A stretch of DNA of 20,094 nucleotides, from positions 1 through 20,094 of the forward strand of contig DAOTVC010000151.1 of NCBI GenBank assembly GCA_034437215.1, read 5' to 3'. Under the pieces are notes generated by a model. The model made no database searches. It was not told the DNA's origin and saw nothing but the letters and a program-made list of their open reading frames with translations. The stretch is from DAOTVC01 sp034437215 (GTDB taxonomy: Bacteria; Chloroflexota; Anaerolineae; B4-G1; SLSP01). Below are positions 1 through 7,499 of the stretch, piece by piece (the stretch's first letter is position 1; every line of letters begins with the position of its first letter). Position numbers and translations under genes: made by a program.

Positions 1-8
1 GGAGACCG

Positions 9-42
9 AACAGCCCCCGGGCATGTGCTCCCGGGGGCTGTT
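9..42. terminator. Strong GC-rich hairpin, probable terminator behind the EamA gene
   Basis: A perfect 13-bp inverted repeat (9-21 pairs with 30-42) encloses an 8-base loop. It lies 40 bases beyond the stop of the minus-strand EamA gene. There is no clean T-run on either side: TTCCTGTCC follows on the plus strand and CGGTCTCC on the minus. Termination, possibly in both directions, is therefore inferred from stem strength and position. Confidence 0.6.
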
Positions 43-82
43 CCTGTCCTGGACCGCCGGACCGGAGACGGGACAGAGCTCG

Positions 83-1018
83 CTAACCCTCCATGGGATT
101 GAAGGAGGGGGGCGGGGCAGCGCCCCGCTGCAGGTCGCGCCGGGCGAGAAAGCTCCCCCCCAGGAGCAGCAGGGCGCCCAACCACTGCAGATGCGAGAGG
201 CGGTCGCCCAGCAGGAAGATGGCGAGGGAGAGGCTCACCACCATCTCCAGGAGCGAGAGGATCGCCGTCTGCACGCCCCCTAAGCGCTCCAGGCTGAAGA
301 ACATCGCCAGCCGGGAGAGAGCCGTGGTGAGCCCCAGGGCACCGATGGACAACCAGCCCTCGTAGACGATGGGTTCGAAGGGGCGGATATCGACCAGGCG
401 CGCCAAGGAGACGGTAAGAGCCATCCCCGTCAGGATGTAGAGGGTGGCGGAGCGGGCCGGCACGTCGGCCAATACCCATTGGCCCATCACAAAGTACCAG
501 CCGTTGACGGCAGCCGATGCCGCCATGAGCATCGCCCCCAGGTAATCGGAGGAGTTCGTAGGCGACCAGGGGGAGGTGACCAACGCCGCACCGGCTAACG
601 AAGCTGCCAATCGCACGACAGTCAGCCGGGAGACGGACTCCCCGGAGGCGGCGAGAAAGATGACCACCCAGACAACGTAGAGGGTGCTGAGCAGCGACGC
701 CTGGGCGGCGTCCAGTCGCACGAGCGCCGCGTAGAAAAAGATGGAGCCGATGCCGTTGACCGCACCGACCAGAAGACAGCTCAACAGGTGGCGCCAGTGG
801 AGGGTCATGGCCTTACGCCAGACGAGGATGTAGACCAGAAAGAGAAAGAGTGCGGCAGCCAGAGTGCGCAACGCAGCCAGGGTCAGCGGCGTGACGCCGG
901 CACGGTAAGCAAACTTCCCGAGAATGGGTGCCCACCCCAGGAGGAAGGAGGCGACCAAGCCACTGTACAACCCGCTGGCCTGCCGGCGTTGATCCTCCAC
1001 CCCTCGCTTTTCCTCCAT
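83..1018 (-). CDS. EamA/DMT-family transporter
   Basis: This 311-residue integral membrane protein of the drug/metabolite transporter superfamily probably exports or exchanges a small metabolite across the cytoplasmic membrane; the substrate cannot be told. About ten hydrophobic segments form two similar halves of five, the usual EamA layout and length. The first half begins near residue 19 (GLVASFLLGWAPILGKFAYR), a typical EamA opening, and the second near residue 160 (LGAMLMAASAAVNGWYFVMG). A basic tail closes the protein. The ATG at 1018 has AAGGAG nine bases upstream. The gene stands alone, divergent from the hypothetical gene at 1152, and is followed by the hairpin at 9-42. The family assignment is firm; nothing in the context shows the substrate. 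Confidence 0.88.
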   Translation of the reverse strand: MEEKRGVEDQRRQASGLYSGLVASFLLGWAPILGKFAYRAGVTPLTLAALRTLAAALFLFLVYILVWRKAMTLHWRHLLSCLLVGAVNGIGSIFFYAALVRLDAAQASLLSTLYVVWVVIFLAASGESVSRLTVVRLAASLAGAALVTSPWSPTNSSDYLGAMLMAASAAVNGWYFVMGQWVLADVPARSATLYILTGMALTVSLARLVDIRPFEPIVYEGWLSIGALGLTTALSRLAMFFSLERLGGVQTAILSLLEMVVSLSLAIFLLGDRLSHLQWLGALLLLGGSFLARRDLQRGAAPPPSFNPMEG

Positions 1019-1116
1019 CTCTGACAGCTCCTTCCGTCCGGACCCTCACCCACCGACTTTCGCGATAGAGTAGTCCCGGAACTCCGCACTCTCAACCGTG
1101 GGGCTGGTAGGGGAGT

Positions 1117-1144
1117 TTGTGTCGCGTCGACCCTATGCTATACT
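1117..1144 (+). promoter_or_regulatory. Promoter for the 1152 gene, probably giving a leaderless mRNA
   Basis: TTGTGT (1117-1122), a 16-base spacer and TATACT (1139-1144) resemble a sigma70 promoter. The ATG at 1152 begins eight bases past the last base of the -10 box, where transcription would be expected to start, and there is no Shine-Dalgarno before it. Confidence 0.5.
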
Positions 1145-1151
1145 CGCGGCT

Positions 1152-1667
1152 ATGACACGGCGTCAAAAGTTCATCCTGGTGCTCTTCGGTGCGCTGGACC
1201 TAGTCGTCATCGTGCTTCTGGGGGCCATCGCCCTCAACAGCCGGCTGACCCTGCCCAACCCCGTCTCCCAGTTCGGCCCCTGCCCCTCCCTGCTGCTCGA
1301 CGCGCTGCCCGGCTACCTGTCACCCGCCGTTGCCTGGGAGAAGGAGCGCCTCATCATCACGATCACCCCCCTCTACCGCACCCCGGCCCCCCCACCGGGG
1401 AGCGCACAGGTACTCTGGACGGCCTTCGACGCCCTCGAAACGCCCCTGGCTGCCGGCTGTACCCTTCCCGAGGAGGTCCGCATCGTCGTCACGGCGCGGG
1501 GAAGCGCCACGACGACGGGGCACCTGGCCCGCCTGCAGGGAAGGGACGTGACCGCGTGGCTGCAGGGCGAACTGGACGAGGCGACCTTCGTGCAGCGCGG
1601 AGCGTACTACCCCACCGGCGCTAGAGCTTCCGGATCTCGACCTGATTCGTCTCGGAGTCCACGATAG
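1152..1667 (+). CDS. Hypothetical protein with N-terminal membrane anchor
   Basis: I do not recognise this 171-residue protein. A short basic start (MTRRQK) is followed by one hydrophobic segment (about residues 7-29), which fits a membrane anchor or uncleaved signal. The rest would be an outer-face domain with two Cys (in GPCPSLLL and AAGCTLPEE), proline-rich patches and alternating beta-like stretches. An in-frame upstream start at 1098 is possible, but it would place the TATACT box inside the gene, so I prefer 1152. The last 47 bases overlap the convergent phosphoesterase gene, so the Arg/Ser-rich tail is encoded opposite that gene's C-terminus. Its promoter and anchor support a real gene; function is unknown. 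Confidence 0.6.
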   Translation: MTRRQKFILVLFGALDLVVIVLLGAIALNSRLTLPNPVSQFGPCPSLLLDALPGYLSPAVAWEKERLIITITPLYRTPAPPPGSAQVLWTAFDALETPLAAGCTLPEEVRIVVTARGSATTTGHLARLQGRDVTAWLQGELDEATFVQRGAYYPTGARASGSRPDSSRSPR

Positions 1668-2118
1668 CGTAGCTGGGGGGCCCGAAGCGCCCCATAAGCT
1701 CCCCCGGATTGAGCAGGCGCGTGTCACCCACCAGCTCGTGGTGAGCCTCGTGATCATGTCCGTAACAGACCAGATCGTAGAGATCGGAGTGGGCCAACGC
1801 GTGCCCCAAGCGGGGATAGTGCACGACCGCCGCCTGATAGCGCTGATCGTCCAGTTCGAGCTCGGCAAAGATACCGTGCAAGTGCACGTTCTCCATCCGG
1901 TGCGCGATCTCCGTCATCAACCACCGGTCACCGTCGTTGTTGCCCCACACCACGTGGACCGGGCCATCGAAGCCCGCCGCCATGGCCTTGAGGGTGAAGG
2001 GCGCGTTGAAGTCACCGCAGAAGAGCAGCACCTCGACACCCGCCGCACGCAGCCCCTCCAACGCCTTGTCTAACGCTTCCAGATTGTCGTGAACATCCGA
2101 ACAGACACCGATCTTCAT
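1621..2118 (-). CDS. YfcE/MJ0936-type metallophosphoesterase
   Basis: This 165-residue cytosolic calcineurin-like phosphoesterase belongs to the small YfcE/MJ0936 group. The two-metal site is visible in order: D8 and H10 (SDVHDN), D36 (CGDFNAP), N60/N61 (WGNND), H100 (VVHYPRLGH) and H121/H123 (YGHDHEA). It ends with a LLNPGE segment like the family's usual NPGS. Relatives hydrolyse phosphodiesters in vitro, but their natural substrates are mostly unknown. I chose ATG 2118, preceded by a GAGG-type site, over an upstream start at 2163 that would overlap the MFS gene and add no conserved residues. It is the last gene of the operon starting at 5464, 34 bases after the transporter. A shared phosphodiester theme with the GDPD two genes upstream is inference. 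Confidence 0.87.
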   Translation of the reverse strand: MKIGVCSDVHDNLEALDKALEGLRAAGVEVLLFCGDFNAPFTLKAMAAGFDGPVHVVWGNNDGDRWLMTEIAHRMENVHLHGIFAELELDDQRYQAAVVHYPRLGHALAHSDLYDLVCYGHDHEAHHELVGDTRLLNPGELMGRFGPPSYAIVDSETNQVEIRKL

Positions 2119-2152
2119 CGTTCCTCCTCTCAAACTGCTACCGACAGATTCA

Positions 2153-3394
2153 CTATCCAACACCCACGACCGAAAGGCGCTCCACGTTCTCCATACGCAC
2201 CACCAACAGCAAGAGCAACATCAGCCCTCCCAGAATCATCAGGGCAGTCCCCACGCTGAAGAGGTCGGCGAGGGCGCCCAACAGAGGTGCCAAGCCGATC
2301 ATCAGGATGTTGGTCAGCTGCGACTCAACGGAGAGTCCCGAGGCCAGCACCTCGTGGGTGATTCTATCGCTGATGAAAGCAACGCTTAGCGGCTTGCGCA
2401 CATTGTAGAGAACGTAGAAGCCCAGGAAGAGGAGGACCGAGAGAGCTCGCAGTTCCAAGCGCGAGCTGGCGCCCACCAGCAGCAGGAAGAGAGCGCCCCC
2501 GAGAAAGGTAAGATTGACGGCGCTCGTCAACCCGGAGAAGCGGGCGATGAAGCGGTCGGAGTGGTGGGAAGCGTAACTGGTCAACAGGTAGATGACAAAG
2601 TAGACCCCTCCGACGATGAGGGCGGAGCGCTCTCTCTCGTCCCAGAGTATCAACAGAGGAGCCGAGAGCGCCAACGTCTGCAGAATCGGCTGCAGGTACT
2701 CCTTCGTCGCCTTGAAGAAGGCATCGAAGCTGGCGCCGTTGAGAATCGTGCGCAGGGCCGTCGGCGCGCGGAGCACGGCGACCAGGGAGCTGAAGGTCAC
2801 ACGATACCTCTGGAGAAGCGCGCCCCGCTGCACCCCCACCCGCTCCCCATCGAGCATCCGGGGATAGGTAGCCAGATTGACGAGATCCAGAGCGTAAGGG
2901 ACCGTGGAGGCGAGAAAGATGGGACGATAGCGACCGCTGTAGAAGACCAGCGCGGCCGCGATGAGCGAACTCAACGCCGAACCGAGCTGGGAAGCCGCCC
3001 GCGTCTGACCGTAGTAGGTCACCTTCTGATCCTCCAACCCTTGGATTCGCAGATATTCCAGAATGAGCGCCTTGTGCGTGCCAGAACGGAAGGCATCACC
3101 GATTCCGAAGAGTAACATCGCCAGGGTATAGACGTAGAAGTTGGGGAAGAGATAGAAGACGACGAAGGAGAGCAGATAAGCGACGAAAGAGAGTACCATG
3201 GAGCGACGCCGTCCGAAGGCGTCCGCGTAGATGCCCGAGGGGATCTCGAGCAGATTTGCCGAGAGATCCCGGACGGCGTAGAGGATTCCAATCTGGAAGA
3301 AGGAGAGCCCCACCTCGCGCAGGAAGAGCACCATGAAGGGGTCGAAGAAGCGTAGGTTCTTGAGGAAGCCGTAGAGCGCGAAGCGATAGAACAT
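2153..3394 (-). CDS. MFS transporter
   Basis: This 413-residue polytopic membrane protein has about 10-12 hydrophobic segments and belongs to the major facilitator superfamily. The loop after the second helix carries a motif-A-like sequence (GIYADAFGRRRS), and a following DAFRSG segment sits where many MFS proteins are conserved. The substrate cannot be read; the family includes drug and metabolite exporters. A reading frame open to 3481 would overlap the GDPD gene and start with a non-hydrophobic, Cys-rich stretch. I therefore chose the ATG at 3394, where AAGAAGGA lies four to five bases upstream and overlaps the GDPD stop. The 11-base gap and shared ribosome site indicate the same operon, so substrates linked to glycerophosphodiester breakdown are possible. 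Confidence 0.85.
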   Translation of the reverse strand: MFYRFALYGFLKNLRFFDPFMVLFLREVGLSFFQIGILYAVRDLSANLLEIPSGIYADAFGRRRSMVLSFVAYLLSFVVFYLFPNFYVYTLAMLLFGIGDAFRSGTHKALILEYLRIQGLEDQKVTYYGQTRAASQLGSALSSLIAAALVFYSGRYRPIFLASTVPYALDLVNLATYPRMLDGERVGVQRGALLQRYRVTFSSLVAVLRAPTALRTILNGASFDAFFKATKEYLQPILQTLALSAPLLILWDERERSALIVGGVYFVIYLLTSYASHHSDRFIARFSGLTSAVNLTFLGGALFLLLVGASSRLELRALSVLLFLGFYVLYNVRKPLSVAFISDRITHEVLASGLSVESQLTNILMIGLAPLLGALADLFSVGTALMILGGLMLLLLLVVRMENVERLSVVGVG

Positions 3395-3405
3395 CAGATC
3401 CTTCT

Positions 3406-4170
3406 TCAAGCAGCGACCCTCCCCTCCAAAGCGGCCAACACGAGATCCGGTGTATTGGTGATGATCACATCGACACCCCATTCTGCGAGACGCCGGACCT
3501 CGTCGGGATCATCGACGGTCCAGGCGGCGACGCGCAGACCACGACGGTGGGCTCGCTGCACGCGACGCGCGCTGAGCAGGCGATAGTGGGGATGCAGCGC
3601 CTCGTGGGGCGTGAGGGGCGCCAGCAGCAGTGAGCCGGGGCTCAGAGGGCCATAGAGGAGCCCACAGGGGACCTCGGGCAGGAGGGAACGCACGACGCGG
3701 AGCGAGTAGGGCTTGAAGGAGGAGAACCAGACCCGCTCCTCCAGAGCCAGCCGCCTGACGAGCACAGCCACCGCCTCCTCCAACGCCGTCCCCCGACCCG
3801 TCACCGGCTTGATCTCGATGTTGACGAGCAGTTGCCCGCCGATCTCCCGCAGCACCTCCTCCAGGGTTGGCACGGGCACACCGGTAAAGGCCGGTCCGTG
3901 GTGAGCGCCTGCATCCAGGGTGCGCAGATCTGCGAGAGGGACCCGCGTAACGTCACCGGCGCCGTCGGTGGTGACCGCCAGCCGCCGGTTGTGAATGACG
4001 ACGGGCACACCGTCAGCGGTGAGGTAGACATCGAGCTCTACTCCATCCGCTCCCATCTCCGCCGCCCGCCGAAAGGCCGGCAGCGTGTTCTCCGGAGCGA
4101 CCCGGCTGGCGCCCCGGTGTCCGAAGACCAGCGGGCGCTCCCGCCACCAGGAGCTCGGAAAGGAGGCCAC
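3406..4170 (-). CDS. Glycerophosphodiester phosphodiesterase (GDPD family)
   Basis: This 254-residue enzyme would split glycerophosphodiesters, the deacylated phospholipids, into glycerol 3-phosphate and an alcohol, or act on a related diester. The family signature is complete: H18-R19 in FGHRGAS, PENTLPAF, metal-binding E45 and D47 in VELDVYL, catalytic H60 in VIHN, a further acidic NIEIKP strand and a closing WTVDDP and ITNTPD region. No signal peptide is seen, so it should be cytosolic. The start is a GTG at 4170, one base after the ATPase stop, implying translational coupling. The length matches the short bacterial and archaeal GDPDs. The family call is firm; the exact substrate is not shown. 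Confidence 0.92.
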   Translation of the reverse strand: MASFPSSWWRERPLVFGHRGASRVAPENTLPAFRRAAEMGADGVELDVYLTADGVPVVIHNRRLAVTTDGAGDVTRVPLADLRTLDAGAHHGPAFTGVPVPTLEEVLREIGGQLLVNIEIKPVTGRGTALEEAVAVLVRRLALEERVWFSSFKPYSLRVVRSLLPEVPCGLLYGPLSPGSLLLAPLTPHEALHPHYRLLSARRVQRAHRRGLRVAAWTVDDPDEVRRLAEWGVDVIITNTPDLVLAALEGRVAA

Positions 4171-4171
4171 C

Positions 4172-5464
4172 TCAGAGCTCCACGAAGTAAGAGTTCGCGG
4201 CCCGGTCGATGAGCTCCTTGCTCAGCGACGGGGGCACGTTGAGATACTCGGCGATGTCGAGAATTTGATCGATGAGATCCCGGGGGTGGCAGGCGCGCGG
4301 TGCGCGGCGCGCCTTGATGTAGTGCTCCTGGATGAGATAGGCCAGCGCCCTGTCATCCAGATCGATCTTACGAGTCTGGCAGATACGCCGAAAGATCTCC
4401 CGAAAGCCCTCCCAGTCGGGGTCATCGACCTCGATCTTGTGCCGGATGCGCCGGAGAAAGGCCTCGTCGACGAGGTCCTTGGGCTCCAGGTTGGTGGAGA
4501 AGACGATGAGCACCTCGAAGGGAATCTCGATCTTGCGACCGGTGTGCAGGGTCAGGAAGTCGATCCGCTTCTCCAGCGGTACGATCCAGCGGTTGAGCAG
4601 GTCACGCGGGCGCACCTGCTGGCGACCGAAGTCGTCGACGAGCAGGATGCCCCCGTTGGCCTTCATCTGGAAGGGGGCCTCGTAGTACTTGTTGTCGACG
4701 TCGTAGACGAGGTCCAGGGCCTCCAGCGTCAGCTCCCCTCCCACAATGATGAGGGGGCGGCGGATGCGCACCCAGCGGGCGTCGTGCCGCTGCGCCTGCG
4801 CCCCGTCCTCCACCAAGATGTGATTGACGTTGTCGTAGACCTTGACGACCTGCCCCTCGGTCTCCACGGCGTAGGGGACGAAGATATCACCCTCCATGAG
4901 CAGGGAGCCGATGGCCTCGGCGATGGAGGTCTTGCCGTTGCCCGGAGGGCCGAAGAGAAAGATCGAGCGCCCGGAGTTGACCGCCGGACCGATCTGCTCG
5001 AAAGCGATCTCGTTAAGCACCAGATGGGCCAAGGCCTGCCGCAGGTGACGCTGGTGCACCTTCACGTCTTTCAACCCCTGCTTGATCATGGCCTGATTGT
5101 AAAAATCGAGGGGCACGGGTACGGGACCGGCGTACTCCGAACGCTGCTGAGCGTCATGGGCCATCTCCCGACCGCGGGAGGTCAGAATGTACTCGTAGGC
5201 GGCCTCGGAGAAGCCGCTCATCGTCCCCGCGCCCCGCACCTCGCAGAGGCGTTCCCGCTTCAAAAACTCGAGAATCTTATCCAGCACACCCGGGAAGGGC
5301 AGGGCCATGCGCTCCGCCAGCTCCCGTCCGGAGAGGTAGCTCTCGAAGTAGAGGATCTTGAGCGCCATATCGGTGAGCATACCCATATTGAGCCCCGTGT
5401 CGGCAATCGAACGGGGGACGGGGGGCAAGAAACTCTCGGACTTGATGATCGGTTGTCGCGCCAT
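4172..5464 (-). CDS. AAA+ ATPase with N-terminal winged-helix-like domain
   Basis: This 430-residue protein is a predicted AAA+ ATPase of unknown job. Residues 30-105 look like a winged-helix domain (an alpha-helical ILYFESYLSGRELAERM stretch, then a basic helix and a TSRG turn). The ATPase core follows: Walker A GPPGNGKT at 172-179, Walker B ILLVDD at 273-278, a sensor-1 Asn in VFSTN near 325, candidate arginine fingers at 338-341 and a sensor-2-like Arg in CHPRDL near 395. There are no membrane segments. I chose the ATG at 5464 because GGAGGTGGAG precedes it; the frame is open to ATG 5530, but that start lacks a ribosome site. It heads the GDPD-MFS-phosphoesterase operon. MoxR-like remodelling or a helper role in a secretion system are guesses. 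Confidence 0.8.
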   Translation of the reverse strand: MARQPIIKSESFLPPVPRSIADTGLNMGMLTDMALKILYFESYLSGRELAERMALPFPGVLDKILEFLKRERLCEVRGAGTMSGFSEAAYEYILTSRGREMAHDAQQRSEYAGPVPVPLDFYNQAMIKQGLKDVKVHQRHLRQALAHLVLNEIAFEQIGPAVNSGRSIFLFGPPGNGKTSIAEAIGSLLMEGDIFVPYAVETEGQVVKVYDNVNHILVEDGAQAQRHDARWVRIRRPLIIVGGELTLEALDLVYDVDNKYYEAPFQMKANGGILLVDDFGRQQVRPRDLLNRWIVPLEKRIDFLTLHTGRKIEIPFEVLIVFSTNLEPKDLVDEAFLRRIRHKIEVDDPDWEGFREIFRRICQTRKIDLDDRALAYLIQEHYIKARRAPRACHPRDLIDQILDIAEYLNVPPSLSKELIDRAANSYFVEL

Positions 5465-5556
5465 CTCCACCTCCAATAAGCGCTGAAAGACTTGGGCTCG
5501 CACCAGTGCGACGCTGCCGGCGGCCCTCATTGTAAGAAAACGGTAAAGGTTCTCTC

Positions 5557-5584
5557 ATTATAGCCCGGTCGGAGAAAGGAGCAA
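5557..5584 (-). promoter_or_regulatory. Promoter of the ATPase-GDPD-MFS-phosphoesterase operon
   Basis: Reading leftwards on the minus strand, TTGCTC (5579-5584), a 16-base spacer and a perfect TATAAT (5557-5562) form a sigma70-like promoter. Transcription would begin near 5550, giving a leader of about 85 bases before the ATG at 5464. Confidence 0.6.
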
Positions 5585-5624
5585 CAGCGGTTTACGCCGT
5601 CGGGAAGTTATCTCTGGACAAAGC

Positions 5625-6707
5625 CTAAGTGATGACGAAGGGCTCCCGGGAGAGCGTGGAGAGCGTCTCGCTGCCGCTCTCCGTCACCACCACGTCGTCC
5701 TCGATTCGCACTCCCCCCAAGCCCTCGAGGTAGATACCCGGCTCAACGGTGAAGGTGAAGCCGGGGCGGAGAAGGATCGTGTTCCCCTCTACGATAGAGG
5801 GAGGCTCGTGCGCCTCCAGCCCCAGACCGTGACCCGTACGGTGGAGAAAGGCGGCCCCATAGCCGGCTGCCTCGATCACAGTGCGCGTGGCCCGGTCCAC
5901 CCCCTCGGCGCTCTGCCCCGGACCCACGGCCTGCCGGCCCGCTTCGTTGGCTCGCAGAACGATCTCGTGCACCGCCGCCAACGTTCCCTCGGCCGGTCCT
6001 AAGACGACCATACGGGTGAGATCCGAATCGTACCCCCCAACGGACGCCCCCCAGTCCACGACCACCCAATCACCGGGCGCCAGGGGCCGCTCACCGGGAA
6101 CGGCGTGGGGCAGTGCCCCATGGGGCCCACCCGCCACGATGGGCGCGAAGGCCAAACCGGCGGCTCCGTGGGTCAGGAGGGCCGCCTGGAGGCGGGCCGC
6201 CGCCTCCATCTCGGTCATACCGACAGCCAGTTCGCCGAGCCAGGCCTCGAAGGCCTCCTCGGCAACTCTCACCGCCCGCCGCATGGCCTCCAGCTCGACC
6301 TCGTCCTTGACCATGCGTGGCGTCGCGAGGAGCTCATCGGCGGGCAGCAGCTCCGTATCGGGAGCGTAGCGCTGCAGGATACGGGCTTCCAGCAGGCGCA
6401 TCCGCAGCGACTCCACGCCGACGCGTGCTTCCGCCAGCTCCAGGGCTGCACAGGCCTCGTGGAAGGCCAAGGCATAGCCCTCCGCATCACTGTAGGGAAA
6501 GGTCCGCAGACCCGCCACCTTACCCGCCTCCAGTGCCGGAAGGACGAGGGCAGGCGGTTCATCCACCGGGAAGAAGGCCAGAATCGGACGCTCGCTCACG
6601 TGAAAGGCGAGTCCCGTGAGGTAGAAGAGATTGGGTCCGGGCATTAACACTAGGGCATCGAGGCCCTGCTTCTGGGCGAGTTCCAACACCTGCTGTACAC
6701 GCTCCAT
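5625..6707 (-). CDS. M24-family Xaa-Pro peptidase
   Basis: This 360-residue cytosolic metallopeptidase has the creatinase-type N-terminal domain (about 1-130) followed by the pita-bread M24 domain. All five metal ligands are present: D218 (VVDWG), D229 (YDSDLTR), H293 (RTGHGLGLEAHE), E322 (VEPGIY) and E336 (VRIEDD). The HGALPH segment near 196-201 supplies the substrate-pocket histidine typical of Xaa-Pro enzymes. It should release residues before proline or cut Xaa-Pro dipeptides; aminopeptidase P and prolidase cannot be separated by eye. The ATG at 6707 has GAGGAGGT seven bases upstream. A GTG at 6716 lies inside that ribosome site and is rejected. It follows gluconokinase by 18 bases and is probably co-transcribed, though the functions do not obviously connect. 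Confidence 0.92.
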   Translation of the reverse strand: MERVQQVLELAQKQGLDALVLMPGPNLFYLTGLAFHVSERPILAFFPVDEPPALVLPALEAGKVAGLRTFPYSDAEGYALAFHEACAALELAEARVGVESLRMRLLEARILQRYAPDTELLPADELLATPRMVKDEVELEAMRRAVRVAEEAFEAWLGELAVGMTEMEAAARLQAALLTHGAAGLAFAPIVAGGPHGALPHAVPGERPLAPGDWVVVDWGASVGGYDSDLTRMVVLGPAEGTLAAVHEIVLRANEAGRQAVGPGQSAEGVDRATRTVIEAAGYGAAFLHRTGHGLGLEAHEPPSIVEGNTILLRPGFTFTVEPGIYLEGLGGVRIEDDVVVTESGSETLSTLSREPFVIT

Positions 6708-6725
6708 CCTACGCACCTCCTCAAC

Positions 6726-7259
6726 TCAATTCAAAATAGATACCGAACAGGAATCCGAGCCCCGCTCCTCATCGTCCAGGCCCAACCGCGTGATGATGGT
6801 CTCGACGACCTCATCCGGAGGACGAGAGACCTCGACGGTCACGACCCCCGCGGGCTCCTCCAGGGCCCCGAACTGGCTATCCAGAAGATCTGCGTCCGCA
6901 TAGTGCCCTTCGCGGGACTGCAGACGATGGCGGATCAGATCGTAGCTGCCCTTGAGATAGACGAAGCGCACCCCCTCGTCTCCCCGCATGAGCCGCTCAC
7001 GGTAGGACTGCTTCAAGGCGGAACAGGCGAGTACCGCGTCCTCATTGCGCTCCAGGAGTCGTTGGACGAGACGGTGCAGGGCGCGCAACCAGGGCACGCG
7101 ATCCTCATCGGTGAGAGGAATCCCCTGCCGCATCTTCTCGACATTCTCTGGAGGGTGAAAGTCATCCCCTTCGTAGAAGGACCAACCCAACCGCCGGCTC
7201 AACCGCTTACCGATCGTCGTCTTCCCGGCACCGGCCACGCCCATAAGCACAATTACCAT
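6726..7259 (-). CDS. gntK: Gluconokinase (GntK/IdnK family)
   Basis: This 177-residue cytosolic kinase would phosphorylate D-gluconate to 6-phosphogluconate with ATP, feeding the pentose phosphate or Entner-Doudoroff routes. It shows the family's diagnostic blocks: P-loop GVAGAGKT at 7-14, the GDDFHPPENVEKMRQGIPL substrate stretch, DEDRVPWL, CSALKQSYRERL, FVYLKG and the SQFGALEEP segment. Length is normal for the family; the acidic tail after residue 160 is not conserved in relatives I know. The ATG at 7259 has only a distant AAAAGGA upstream, so its ribosome site is weak. No gluconate permease or dehydrogenase is nearby. It is the first gene of a two-gene unit with the Xaa-Pro peptidase. Confidence 0.93.
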   Translation of the reverse strand: MVIVLMGVAGAGKTTIGKRLSRRLGWSFYEGDDFHPPENVEKMRQGIPLTDEDRVPWLRALHRLVQRLLERNEDAVLACSALKQSYRERLMRGDEGVRFVYLKGSYDLIRHRLQSREGHYADADLLDSQFGALEEPAGVVTVEVSRPPDEVVETIITRLGLDDEERGSDSCSVSILN

Positions 7260-7359
7260 GCCAACTCAACGTCCTTTTCTCAGTCTCTAGAGGCTGAAGC
7301 GCCCCGGGTGATTACATTTGGGTCTGTTTCAATCCAGTTGTGAGCTATCCGTAGCTGAA

Positions 7360-7411
7360 GCGTAAAGCGTGAAACGTGAGGGCCTCACGGTCTACGTTTC
7401 ACGTTTCACGC
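7360..7411. repeat. Heptamer-based imperfect inverted repeat
   Basis: The left arm (7360-7380) is built from seven-base units of the GCGTGAA/ACGTGAG type. The right arm (7391-7411) holds the complementary ACGTTTC units. The arms pair over about 19 bases with one A-C mismatch and one G-T wobble. Inside, CGTGAGG (7375-7381) and CCTCACG (7383-7389) form a competing perfect 7-bp hairpin. It lies between the divergent gluconokinase and MBL-fold genes. It resembles short intergenic palindromic repeats; mobility or regulatory use is not shown. Confidence 0.7.
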
Positions 7412-7462
7412 CTCGGTTTAACTCAAGTGAAACACACCCATTATACATTTTGACAGGCTCTA

Positions 7463-7471
7463 TGGTACAAT
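7463..7471 (+). promoter_or_regulatory. Possible extended -10 promoter for the MBL-fold gene
   Basis: TGG followed by TACAAT (7466-7471) fits an extended -10 element about 28 bases before the GTG at 7500. A perfect TTGACA at 7450-7455 is nearby, but only 10 bases separate it from this box, so it is not a standard partner. Confidence 0.35.
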
Positions 7472-7499
7472 AACGCCGTACTATGACCAGGAGGCTACC

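Noticed and set aside
1098..1151. An upstream extension of the hypothetical gene to a start at 1098.
   Set aside because: It would include the TATACT promoter box in the coding region and put a polar stretch before the membrane anchor.
4085..5479. A 464-codon open frame on the plus strand, opposite the AAA+ ATPase and the start of GDPD.
   Set aside because: The product is low in hydrophobic-core patterns, rich in Asp/Val/Leu/Gly runs typical of antisense reading of GC-rich codons, and matches no family I know, while the opposite strand encodes a clear ATPase with all motifs.
7360..7411. The heptamer repeats as a CRISPR array.
   Set aside because: There are only two opposed arms, with no regularly spaced direct repeats or spacers, and no cas genes nearby.
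7450..7455. A perfect TTGACA as -35 box of the MBL-fold gene.
   Set aside because: No -10-like hexamer lies 16-18 bases downstream; the nearest box is 10 bases away, so it may be chance.
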